DNA of 32,847 bases, taken from positions 1 through 32,847 of the forward strand of contig JAFZUS010000032.1 of the NCBI GenBank assembly GCA_017618275.1. The letters are read 5' to 3'. The first letter of the stretch is position 1. The number at the start of each line of letters is the position of its first letter. Below are positions 16,385 to 23,632 of this stretch, one piece after another. Source of the DNA: Prevotella sp. Lineage in GTDB: Bacteria > Bacteroidota > Bacteroidia > Bacteroidales > Bacteroidaceae. Under the pieces are notes generated by a model. It saw nothing but the letters and a program-made list of their open reading frames with translations. It did not search any database and was not told the DNA's origin. Made by a program: the position numbers and the translations under genes.

Positions 16385-18037
16385 ATGGAAACTTTCAGTA
16401 GTTTTAACGCCTATATTCAACGCGCTATCGTAGATTACTGGGATCATGATGCCTTGACGGATTATCAGGGCATCACCCTTCAGTTTCACGATGTAGCCCG
16501 TAAAATCGAAAAACTGCATATCCTGTTCGAAAACAGCGACGTGAAGCAGGGCGACAAGATAGCCATCTGCGGCAGAAACTCCGCCCACTGGGCTGTGGCC
16601 TTCCTCGCCACACTGACCTACGGTGCGGTGGCCGTGCCCATCCTTCACGAGTTCAACGGCGAACAGATACAGAACATCGTCAACCACTCCGAGTCGAAAC
16701 TCCTGTTCATTGGCGACTATGCCGTGAAGACCATCGACCCTGAGCAGATGCCTGGTCTTGAGGGCATCATCAACATCCCCGACTTCTCACTGATGATCTC
16801 CCGTTCGGAACGCCTCACGTATGCGCGCGAACATTTAAATCTTATGTTCGGCAGCAAATACCCGATGGTTTTCCGTAGAGAGCATGTCAACTACCATCAG
16901 GACGAAGCCGATGAACTGGCACTCATCAACTACACCAGTGGTACTACGGGCTTCTCGAAGGGTGTCATGCTGCCCTACCGCGCCATCTGGGGAAACATCG
17001 AGTTCATCATCAACCGTCTAGGCAAGAAGATACATCCGGGCGACAACCTGCTGAGTATCCTGCCGATGGCCCACATGTATGGTATGGCTGTAGAGTTCCT
17101 CTTCGCCTTCTGCCACGGGTGCCACCTGTTCTTCCTGACCCGTCTGCCGTCGCCTGCCATCATCGCACAGGCCTTTGCCGATGTGAAGCCGGCGCTCATC
17201 GTCACCGTACCCCTCATCATCGAGAAGATCATCCGCAAGAAGGTGTTCCCGAAGGTACAGGACAACCGCGTCAAATTGTTACTGTCCATGCCTGTGGTCA
17301 ACAAGAAGGTGAAGGACCGTATCTGTCAGGAAGTCTATAATGCCTTTGGCGGCAACTTCTACGAGATCATCGTGGGCGGAGCCGCCCTGTCGAAAGAGGT
17401 GGAGGAGTTCCTGCTGGGCATCAACTTCCCCATCACCGTGGGTTACGGCACTACCGAGTGCGCCCCGCTCATCTCCTACTGCGACTATAAGGAGTTCGTG
17501 GCAGGCTGCTGCGGAAAGCCCGTTGACCGTATGGAGGTAAAAATCCTCTCCAACGACCCGTATAACATCCCTGGCGAGATTGTCACCAAGGGCTGCAACG
17601 TGATGCTGGGCTATTACAAGAACGAAGAGGCCACCCGTCAGGTCATCGACGAAGGAGGCTGGTACCATACCAGCGACCTCGGTACGATGGATGAAGAGAA
17701 CCACCTGTTTATCCGCGGACGCATCAAAAACATGCTGCTTGCGGCCAACGGACAGAATGTCTATCCCGAGGAGATTGAAGACAAACTCAACTCTATGCCG
17801 ATGGTGGCAGAGAGCATCGTCGTACAGCGTGGCGAGAAACTCGTCGCCCTGGTACATCCCGACAAGGACGAGGTGGTCAGTTTCACCCAGGAGGAACTGG
17901 AGCGTATCATGGAGCAGAACCGCAACACCCTGAACGGCCAACTGCCCGTCTATAGCCGTATCGCCGCCATCGAACTGCACGATGAGGAGTTCGCCAAGAC
18001 CCCAAAGAAGAGTATTAAACGTTACCTGTATAACTAA
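16385..18037 (+). CDS. AMP-forming acyl-CoA ligase-like protein, copy 1
   Basis: This 550-aa protein is of the ANL superfamily, similar to long-chain fatty acid-CoA ligases. The ATP P-loop is YTSGTTGFSKG (183-193). GYGTTECAPL (A5), GGWYHTSDLG (A7) and NGQNVYPEEIEDKLNSM (A8-A9) are all intact. At the C-terminus, TPKKSIKRYLYN stands where the A10 motif (PxTxxGKIxR) should supply the lysine for adenylation. By simple alignment a Ser takes that place with Lys just before it. The start at 16385 matches the neighbouring paralogue; a start 4 codons upstream overlaps the operator repeat. It should activate a carboxylic acid, but the substrate is unknown. Confidence 0.88.
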   Translation: METFSSFNAYIQRAIVDYWDHDALTDYQGITLQFHDVARKIEKLHILFENSDVKQGDKIAICGRNSAHWAVAFLATLTYGAVAVPILHEFNGEQIQNIVNHSESKLLFIGDYAVKTIDPEQMPGLEGIINIPDFSLMISRSERLTYAREHLNLMFGSKYPMVFRREHVNYHQDEADELALINYTSGTTGFSKGVMLPYRAIWGNIEFIINRLGKKIHPGDNLLSILPMAHMYGMAVEFLFAFCHGCHLFFLTRLPSPAIIAQAFADVKPALIVTVPLIIEKIIRKKVFPKVQDNRVKLLLSMPVVNKKVKDRICQEVYNAFGGNFYEIIVGGAALSKEVEEFLLGINFPITVGYGTTECAPLISYCDYKEFVAGCCGKPVDRMEVKILSNDPYNIPGEIVTKGCNVMLGYYKNEEATRQVIDEGGWYHTSDLGTMDEENHLFIRGRIKNMLLAANGQNVYPEEIEDKLNSMPMVAESIVVQRGEKLVALVHPDKDEVVSFTQEELERIMEQNRNTLNGQLPVYSRIAAIELHDEEFAKTPKKSIKRYLYN

Positions 18038-18048
18038 ATAAAGCCGAT

Positions 18049-19716
18049 ATGTATAACCAAGAAATACCGAGTTTCAATGCGCTGATCCAGAAGAGCATTA
18101 TCGAGAATTGGGATCGCGACGCGCTGACCGACTTCAAGGGACAGACCCTACAGTTCCACGATGTGGCGCGAAAGATAGAGAAACTGCATATCCTGTTTGA
18201 GAACAGTGGTATCCAGAAGGGCGACAAGATAGCCCTCTGCGGACGCAACTCCAGCCAGTGGGCCGTGGCCTTCCTCGCCACGCTGACCTACGGTGCTGTG
18301 GCTGTGCCCATCCTCCACGAGTTCAATGCCGAGCAGATCCACAATATCGTCAACCACTCCGAGTCACGCCTGCTCTTCGTGGGCGACCATGTGGCCACGA
18401 TCATTGATCCCCTGCAGATGCCGAAACTGGAGGGTATCATCAACAATCCCGACTACTCGCTGATGGTGAGCCGCACCGACAAACTCACCTACGCCCGTGA
18501 GCACCTGAACGAACTCTACGGCAAGAAGTTCCCCAAATACTTCCGCAAGGAACACGTCAACTACCACAAGGAAGAGAGTCCTGAGGAGTTGGCCCTCATC
18601 AACTATACCAGTGGCACCACAGGTTTCTCGAAGGGTGTCATGCTGCCCTACCGTGCCATCTGGTCGAACTACGACTTCGCGGAGCACGTGCTTGGCAAGA
18701 CCATTCGCACCGGCGACCGTGTCATCTCCATGTTGCCGATGGCCCACATGTACGGTATGTCGTTTGAGTTCGTCTTCGAGTTCCTGCACGGCTGTCATGT
18801 GTATTACCTGAACCGTGTACCCTCTCCCGCCATCATCGCACAGGCCCTGGCAGAGATCAAGCCCGTCATTGTCATTGCCGTACCCCTCATCATCGAGAAG
18901 ATCATCCGTAAGAAGGTGTTCCCGAAGATACAGAACAACCGCATGCGCCTGCTGTTGCAGATGCCCGTCATCTCGAAGAAGGTACGTGAGATGATCTGTC
19001 AGGAGGTGATCAAGGCCTTCGGCGGACAGTTGTACGAGGTGATTATCGGTGGTGCAGCCCTCAACCAGGAGGTGGAGCATTTCCTCAAGCGTATCGACTT
19101 CCCCTATACCGTCGGCTATGGTGCCACAGAGTGCGCCCCGATCATCGGCTATGAAGACTGGCACTATTTTGCCCCAGGCTCCTGCGGCAAGGCAGCCTAC
19201 CACATGGAAGTGAAGATTGACTCCCGCGACCCGCAGCGCGTGCCTGGCGAGATTCTCACACGCGGCCTGAACGTGATGCTCGGCTACTTCAAGAATCCTG
19301 AGGCTACGGCAGAGGTCATAGACCGCGAGGGTTGGTATCACACCGGCGACCTGGGCACGATGGACGCAGAAGGCAATATCTTCATCAACGGACGCTCGAA
19401 GAATATGCTTCTCGGCCCCAGCGGACAGAACATCTATCCCGAGGAGATTGAAGACAAACTCAACTCCATGACCTTGGTGGTGGAGAGTCTCGTGGTACAG
19501 CGCGACAACAAACTCGTGGCTATCGTCTATCCCGACTATGAGGAGGCGAAGAACATGAAGTTCTCCAAGGACGACATCCGCAACGTGATGGAGCAGAACC
19601 GCAACGGCCTGAACGAGATGCTGCCCGCCTACGAGAAAATCACCGAGATTGAGATCCGCGAGGAAGAATTCGAAAAGACCCCCAAGCGCTCCATCAAGCG
19701 CTACCTCTACAAATAA
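18049..19716 (+). CDS. AMP-forming acyl-CoA ligase-like protein, copy 2
   Basis: This 555-aa protein is a tandem paralogue of the preceding ligase, clearly similar along its whole length. It has P-loop YTSGTTGFSKG, GYGATECAPI, GWYHTGDLG and SGQNIYPEEIEDKLNSM. It too ends without the classic A10 glycine-lysine (TPKRSIKRYLYK), so the odd terminus is a feature of both. Differences cluster in about residues 215-240 and 355-375, possibly changing acyl specificity. It follows copy 1 by 11 nt with no promoter and shares its transcript. A strong terminator follows its stop codon. Codon use looks the same as copy 1, pointing to an old duplication rather than recent transfer. Confidence 0.88.
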   Translation: MYNQEIPSFNALIQKSIIENWDRDALTDFKGQTLQFHDVARKIEKLHILFENSGIQKGDKIALCGRNSSQWAVAFLATLTYGAVAVPILHEFNAEQIHNIVNHSESRLLFVGDHVATIIDPLQMPKLEGIINNPDYSLMVSRTDKLTYAREHLNELYGKKFPKYFRKEHVNYHKEESPEELALINYTSGTTGFSKGVMLPYRAIWSNYDFAEHVLGKTIRTGDRVISMLPMAHMYGMSFEFVFEFLHGCHVYYLNRVPSPAIIAQALAEIKPVIVIAVPLIIEKIIRKKVFPKIQNNRMRLLLQMPVISKKVREMICQEVIKAFGGQLYEVIIGGAALNQEVEHFLKRIDFPYTVGYGATECAPIIGYEDWHYFAPGSCGKAAYHMEVKIDSRDPQRVPGEILTRGLNVMLGYFKNPEATAEVIDREGWYHTGDLGTMDAEGNIFINGRSKNMLLGPSGQNIYPEEIEDKLNSMTLVVESLVVQRDNKLVAIVYPDYEEAKNMKFSKDDIRNVMEQNRNGLNEMLPAYEKITEIEIREEEFEKTPKRSIKRYLYK

Positions 19717-19718
19717 CA

Positions 19719-19750
19719 AAAGCCGCCCCGAAAAGGCGGCTTTCTTCTTG
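19719..19750 (+). terminator. Rho-independent terminator after the ligase pair
   Basis: AAAGCCGCC (19719-19727) pairs perfectly with GGCGGCTTT (19735-19743) around a 7-nt loop, and TTTCTTCTTG continues as a T-rich tail. It starts 3 nt after the stop codon of the second ligase. The stem is symmetric, so it could also serve the convergent M15 peptidase gene. Confidence 0.85.
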
Positions 19751-19752
19751 TT

Positions 19753-20226
19753 TCAGCGCATATCGAAGAGAATCTTGCGGCGGTTGTTGCTTGGCCGCAC
19801 GGCGAAGTGGAGCCAGTAGGTTGAGCCACGCTTCTCGTGGATGAGTTCGTCAAAATCGCGACGGGTACCATCGGCAATGTCGAGCAAGATGCTTGAATAC
19901 CTTATCAACTGCTCAGGCCCTGCACAACGGATATCTACGGCACAACCCGTCAGGTGGTTCGAACCTTTCGCCCCGCCACAGAGTCTGTTCACCTCCTCCG
20001 AGCGATAACCACTCGTTATCACCACAGGGATTTCTTCTGACTCCTCGTAACGACGATTGTACTCCTCTCTCAAATCCTCCAGCCACAAGCAGAGCCTTGT
20101 CAAATTCTCTATCGCCACGTGAGAAGGAATATTCCCGTCCAACGGGTGATAACTCGTCTTGCATAACTCCCCGAGCGTAAAGTGCTCGGAGAGTTTTGCT
20201 TGTTTGTTGATTTCTACTTCTTTCAT
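19753..20226 (-). CDS. Small M15-family metallopeptidase (D-Ala-D-Ala carboxypeptidase-like)
   Basis: This 157-aa protein has no signal peptide or membrane helix. It has the peptidase M15A pattern: SGYRS (72-76), then the zinc ligands His91 and Asp98 in SNHLTGCAVDI, a probable catalytic Glu131 in FDELIHE, and the third ligand His140 in YWLHFAV. Relatives cut peptidoglycan cross-bridges and are common as phage endolysins or in mobile clusters. It overlaps the primase-helicase gene by 4 nt (ATGA) and is last in that operon. Without a signal, it would need lysis, a holin-like partner or another export route to reach the wall. Confidence 0.82.
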   Translation of the reverse strand: MKEVEINKQAKLSEHFTLGELCKTSYHPLDGNIPSHVAIENLTRLCLWLEDLREEYNRRYEESEEIPVVITSGYRSEEVNRLCGGAKGSNHLTGCAVDIRCAGPEQLIRYSSILLDIADGTRRDFDELIHEKRGSTYWLHFAVRPSNNRRKILFDMR

Positions 20227-22502
20227 TCTTTCTTCTTGAATTTCAAATTTTGGTAACTGCCATCTGCCATCTGTAAGATATAGTTCCGTTTCTTCCAGGT
20301 ACTGATCATGTTGTTCTTGCGGTCTTCACCCAGTCCCAACATCCTTCGCACCCTGAGGGCATCATCCTTTGTAAAGAACTCCGGCAACTGCGAGAGCAAG
20401 CCCTGAGGCCCCGGATGGGTACCCGACTCCACCACCTGGTCGGCCGACAAGATGCCGTGGCCGAAGAACTCCATCTTACACCACATGTCGTATTGCAGCG
20501 ACCAGCGTATAAACGCCTCAAAGGTGTCGTCCCACTGACAGCCATTGGCCACATAGAGCACACAGGCTTTCAGATAGGCAATCACATTGGCACGGAACGA
20601 CAGGTTCTCGTACACGCGACTCTGCGAGAGAGCCGCCATCTCGGCGCATTCACGGTTCAACTGCTGCGCCAGTTCGAAAGCCTGACGGCACTCTATCTCC
20701 CCGTGCGCAGCGCACAGCCGTTCGATATAGGGTTTCAGTTCCTCGTCGAAAGCCTCGGTATACTCGCCGTAGACGGGTATCTCTGCGCCAATCTCCCGTT
20801 CGGGGATGGTACAGAAGTTGATGCGCGAGATGGGGCCGTCGGTCAACACCCGCTGGAAATACCGCTGACCTTTCTGAATCGTGGTACAGGCGTTCCAGTT
20901 GAAGCGTATCTGTACCCGTTCCGTCACGCTCTGCGTACCGATACGCGTCTGCCCGTAACGGTTGTTCGGGTCGAAGGCCAGACACATGATCTGAAACTGC
21001 GCTCCCTGCCGTCCGTTGCCTTTCAGCGCGTCGAACTGGTCAATCTCGTTCAGTTTCACGTAGAGGAAGTGCTCCTCCGCCTCGGCGGTTCGCATCACGA
21101 AGGCGGGATTGGTCATGTCCGCGTCTATCTCCTGTATGACCAGCCCCTCAGGACGTTTCTTCTTGTCCTTGTTGGCTCCCTTCGAACTCACCTCGTCCTT
21201 CCACTCCTTCTCGCGCCTTAGGTTTTCCGCGTCACGCTTCCGGATGTCGGCCATGATGTGGTCGATGGGCTCCGAGATACAGTCCTTGCCCGCTCCCGTC
21301 CCCGCCATCAACACGTTCATCAGCGTGGCCTCATGGCGTTTGTTGTCTATGTAGCGGAAGTACACCTTACAGAGGTGAACGGCGAGCGACGGAAACACGG
21401 CGTGCGCCACAGCAGGCTTGTAAATGTCGGGGGTGTTCGACACCAACAGTTCTATCAGTCTCGGCACCTTCTCCGGCATGGGTGGCGGGGAGTCATTGGA
21501 AGTGGTCACCCGAGTCTCTATGCCCAAGGCCCGCAGCACCTCACGCAGTGCCCGTGACTTTCCTTTCGGCTGTTCCTTACAGGCTGAGTCAACGACACCC
21601 CGCAGTTCCTGCTCCGACAGCCCGAACCTCGGCAGCACAGCCAACAACACATCCTTTCTGTTGTCGCAGATAGTCCTCAGGTTCACGGCCAACCTGTGCA
21701 GTTCAGTGTTGCGCTCACCTTCCGAAGGCTCTCCTCCGTTCTGCCGCCACCACTCCGCAATGATCCTCTCATACGGCACGTCCTTGAACAAAAGAGCCTC
21801 CCCCTGCCCTTGAGACTGACCACTCCCCTCCATTTTAGGGAGGGGCTGGGGGTAGGTCTTCTTTTCTTCCCATGGCCGATAGTGCTTGTTGGCCTTCTTC
21901 GCCTCCGGCGGCAGATCTTCCTCGCCACGACTCTCACGCTCCCTCAACCGCAGATACTCCTCCGCGCTCTCCGCGTCGCTCATCGGCTCGTCGAAGATGG
22001 CATCATCCAGATACGGCAAGTCCTCCTCCGAACCACTGGTCGAGAACACCACGCGTTGCAAGTCGTGCGCCGACGTGTCCATCTCCATCTTCAAGATACG
22101 CGCCACGCGCACCTGGTTCTCCAAGATGGTCTTGCCCCGTTCCCTGCGACATACCAGGTGCCACCCGCCGCTGGCAGAACGCTCCAGCATCAGCAGACCC
22201 AGTTCCTCTTTTTTCGAGAGTATCGTTTCCTTCATCTGCTCCGCCTGTTCGGGCTTGTAGCAGTCAATGTCGTGGAAGAAGGTAGAACTCACATGCTCAC
22301 AGCCTGCCAGCAAGCCGTTCACGGGCCACGCATTGTAGGCCAGTTGCAGCAGTTTCATCTTCTCCTTCTTGTCGCCCTTTCTGAAGGCTTTCAGATGTCT
22401 CAGGTTCTCACGCGCGTTTCTCAGTCTCAACAGTTCCTTTCTGTTTTTGACGCGGCAGGCCACCTTGTGCCTGCTCGCGTCGTAAGTAATGTGGTAGATC
22501 AT
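20223..22502 (-). CDS. Primase-helicase-like protein (BT4734/VirE-N plus DUF3987)
   Basis: This 759-aa protein has an N-terminal region (about 50-175) matching the BT4734-like domain found with VirE-type proteins. HDID (77-80) and SGGWH (111-115) are placed like the DxD and sxH motifs of archaeo-eukaryotic-type primases (inference). Residues ~210-237 are a linker coded by an inserted palindrome (PQPLPKMEGSGQSQGQGE). After about residue 345 a DUF3987-type ATPase follows, with a P-loop GTGAGKD at 401-407 and likely Walker B-side motifs near EIDQFD. It most likely primes and unwinds DNA for some replicating element. No integrase or recombinase is adjacent. The gene is 6 nt after the 120-aa unknown and overlaps the M15 peptidase. 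Confidence 0.75.
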   Translation of the reverse strand: MIYHITYDASRHKVACRVKNRKELLRLRNARENLRHLKAFRKGDKKEKMKLLQLAYNAWPVNGLLAGCEHVSSTFFHDIDCYKPEQAEQMKETILSKKEELGLLMLERSASGGWHLVCRRERGKTILENQVRVARILKMEMDTSAHDLQRVVFSTSGSEEDLPYLDDAIFDEPMSDAESAEEYLRLRERESRGEEDLPPEAKKANKHYRPWEEKKTYPQPLPKMEGSGQSQGQGEALLFKDVPYERIIAEWWRQNGGEPSEGERNTELHRLAVNLRTICDNRKDVLLAVLPRFGLSEQELRGVVDSACKEQPKGKSRALREVLRALGIETRVTTSNDSPPPMPEKVPRLIELLVSNTPDIYKPAVAHAVFPSLAVHLCKVYFRYIDNKRHEATLMNVLMAGTGAGKDCISEPIDHIMADIRKRDAENLRREKEWKDEVSSKGANKDKKKRPEGLVIQEIDADMTNPAFVMRTAEAEEHFLYVKLNEIDQFDALKGNGRQGAQFQIMCLAFDPNNRYGQTRIGTQSVTERVQIRFNWNACTTIQKGQRYFQRVLTDGPISRINFCTIPEREIGAEIPVYGEYTEAFDEELKPYIERLCAAHGEIECRQAFELAQQLNRECAEMAALSQSRVYENLSFRANVIAYLKACVLYVANGCQWDDTFEAFIRWSLQYDMWCKMEFFGHGILSADQVVESGTHPGPQGLLSQLPEFFTKDDALRVRRMLGLGEDRKNNMISTWKKRNYILQMADGSYQNLKFKKKE
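21823..21860. repeat. In-frame REP-like palindrome in the primase-helicase
   Basis: CCCCTCC (21825-21831) and GGAGGGG (21839-21845) form a perfect stem with a 7-nt loop, followed by a G-run CTGGGGGTAGG (21846-21856). Such G-rich palindromes look like intergenic REP-type repeats of Bacteroidetes, but this one is inside a reading frame and keeps it open, coding a Pro/Gly/Gln-rich linker of about 20 residues (about 215-235). Confidence 0.55.
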
Positions 22503-22508
22503 GGTGTA

Positions 22509-22871
22509 TCAGATATTCTTTTTAAATTTCTTCTTATAAAACTCAGCAGCCTCAGTTGCCTCATCGACGAGAATTTGAGGCACGTCCTGATAGTAGGGGT
22601 TGAAGATCTTGATGGTCAGTTGCACTGCGCCGTCCTTCGTTTCCGACAGTGACCCGTGGGGCAGTTTCTTCAAGACATTGGCGTTGGAGCGGACACGCTT
22701 GCGGAAGGCCACGTCGTAGGCTCCCGACGAGAGCACGCTCACCCATGCCTCTCCGCGCATTGTTTTCACTACCTTGCCCTCCTTCTTCTCCGGGCAGAAC
22801 TGGATGTAGGGCTGCTGGTTGTCACCCTCGGTAAATACCGTCTTTCCTTTTACTACTTCTAATGTCTTCAT
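22509..22871 (-). CDS. 120-aa protein of unknown function
   Basis: This product is not recognised. It is 120 aa, basic at both ends (C-terminus YKKKFKKNI), soluble, with no signal peptide or membrane segment. The first 90 residues read as alternating short strands (VVKGKTVFTEGDNQQPYIQF, then GEAWVSVLSSGAYDVAF) with a final helix (EATEAAEFYKKKF). A small beta-rich nucleic-acid-binding fold is conceivable but not demonstrated. It lies 6 nt before the primase-helicase and 63 nt after the coiled-coil gene, without a visible promoter, so it belongs to the same transcript. A partner role in DNA priming or binding is a guess from context. Confidence 0.6.
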   Translation of the reverse strand: MKTLEVVKGKTVFTEGDNQQPYIQFCPEKKEGKVVKTMRGEAWVSVLSSGAYDVAFRKRVRSNANVLKKLPHGSLSETKDGAVQLTIKIFNPYYQDVPQILVDEATEAAEFYKKKFKKNI

Positions 22872-22934
22872 CGTATTCGTTTTTGTGTGTGTTTATAATT
22901 TGTGTGTCTTGTGTTGGTTAACATTCGGGGACTC

Positions 22935-23426
22935 TTACGCTTGGTCTGTGTCTATCTTCTCAAAGAGCCCGTACTTCTTGAATAGCGTCACCAGTCTGGT
23001 GTGTACCGGCAGACTGATCATGTCGTCGTCGATATACTCGCTGATCAGTTTCATGTGCCAGCGTTCCACCTCGCGGGGCAGTTTCCGTTGCTCGCCGAAC
23101 ATCAGGTAGGCCAGCAGGGCACTCATCAGCCTGATCTGGTCTGCGTTGCGATAAAACCTCAGCACCCGTTTCACGCGCTCCTGATTCTGTGGGGTGAGCC
23201 ACATAAACAGGAACTCACGCATGCCCACCACAGCATCGGTGGCGTTCTTCTTCAACAGGGCGACCTGAGCCAGTGCGTCGGTCAGCCGTTGTTCAGCCTC
23301 CAAGCGTTGCATCCTTGCCTCAATCAGTTCCACACGTGTCCCACGCAGTTCGTTGCGTGTGTCTTCCAGATGGTCGAGCACCTCTTCCAGATTGCCCGTC
23401 ATTACTTCAATCTCGTTGTTCATCAT
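22935..23426 (-). CDS. Coiled-coil protein of unknown function
   Basis: This 163-aa protein has a heptad-like, Glu/Leu/Arg-rich first half (about residues 5-65; LEEVLDHLEDTRNELRGTR, then EARMQRLEAEQRLTDALAQ) indicating a long coiled coil. A globular helical C-terminal half follows, with no recognised domain. There is no signal peptide. It is the first gene of the leftward operon with the 120-aa unknown, primase-helicase and M15 peptidase, and it has the only good promoter of that group. The start is one of two adjacent ATGs (23426 or 23423). It may be a regulator or a structural partner; nothing in the sequence decides. Confidence 0.65.
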   Translation of the reverse strand: MMNNEIEVMTGNLEEVLDHLEDTRNELRGTRVELIEARMQRLEAEQRLTDALAQVALLKKNATDAVVGMREFLFMWLTPQNQERVKRVLRFYRNADQIRLMSALLAYLMFGEQRKLPREVERWHMKLISEYIDDDMISLPVHTRLVTLFKKYGLFEKIDTDQA

Positions 23427-23496
23427 AAATAATAAATAATGTATTAATAAAACTTTGTTACTTGTGCAGCCGGTGCTTGTTGTCCGATTGCGAGTG

Positions 23497-23539
23497 CAAA
23501 GTTAGTACCGATTATGAGCAGATGCAAGTCCGATAATCG
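23497..23539 (-). promoter_or_regulatory. Promoter and possible operator of the coiled-coil/primase operon
   Basis: Leftward: TTG (23527-23525), 20 nt, TAACTTTG (23504-23497). A 7-bp inverted repeat, CGATTAT (23509-23515) and ATAATCG (23533-23539), surrounds the -33 box with a 17-nt spacer and could be an operator. The leader to the ATG at 23426 would be about 65 nt. Confidence 0.55.
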
Positions 23540-23592
23540 CAAAGAAAATCGCCCAGCAAACCATTGGTTTACAAGGCGATAGAAAGCCGTGC

Positions 23593-23614
23593 GATTCTGC
23601 CTCAGGTCAGAATC
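23593..23614. repeat. Small perfect hairpin after the 499-aa gene
   Basis: GATTCTG (23593-23599) and CAGAATC (23608-23614) pair with an 8-nt loop, about 20 nt past the end of the 499-aa gene (stop at 23633, leftward). There is no U-run, so it is weak as an intrinsic terminator; a processing or regulatory hairpin is equally possible. Confidence 0.3.
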
Positions 23615-23632
23615 CGACGCGGTTGCTTAAAA

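Noticed and set aside
18364-19719. 451-aa leftward open frame opposite the second ligase
   Set aside because: The ligase motifs are certain and the antisense protein has a His/Val/Leu/Asp-rich shadow composition.
20415-22652. Rightward frames of 268 and 318 aa opposite the primase-helicase
   Set aside because: Both are antisense to a gene with clear domain motifs; no start signals or recognisable content.
19753-23426. Prophage interpretation of the M15 peptidase region
   Set aside because: No capsid, portal, terminase, tail, integrase or holin gene is present, so a prophage cannot be supported.
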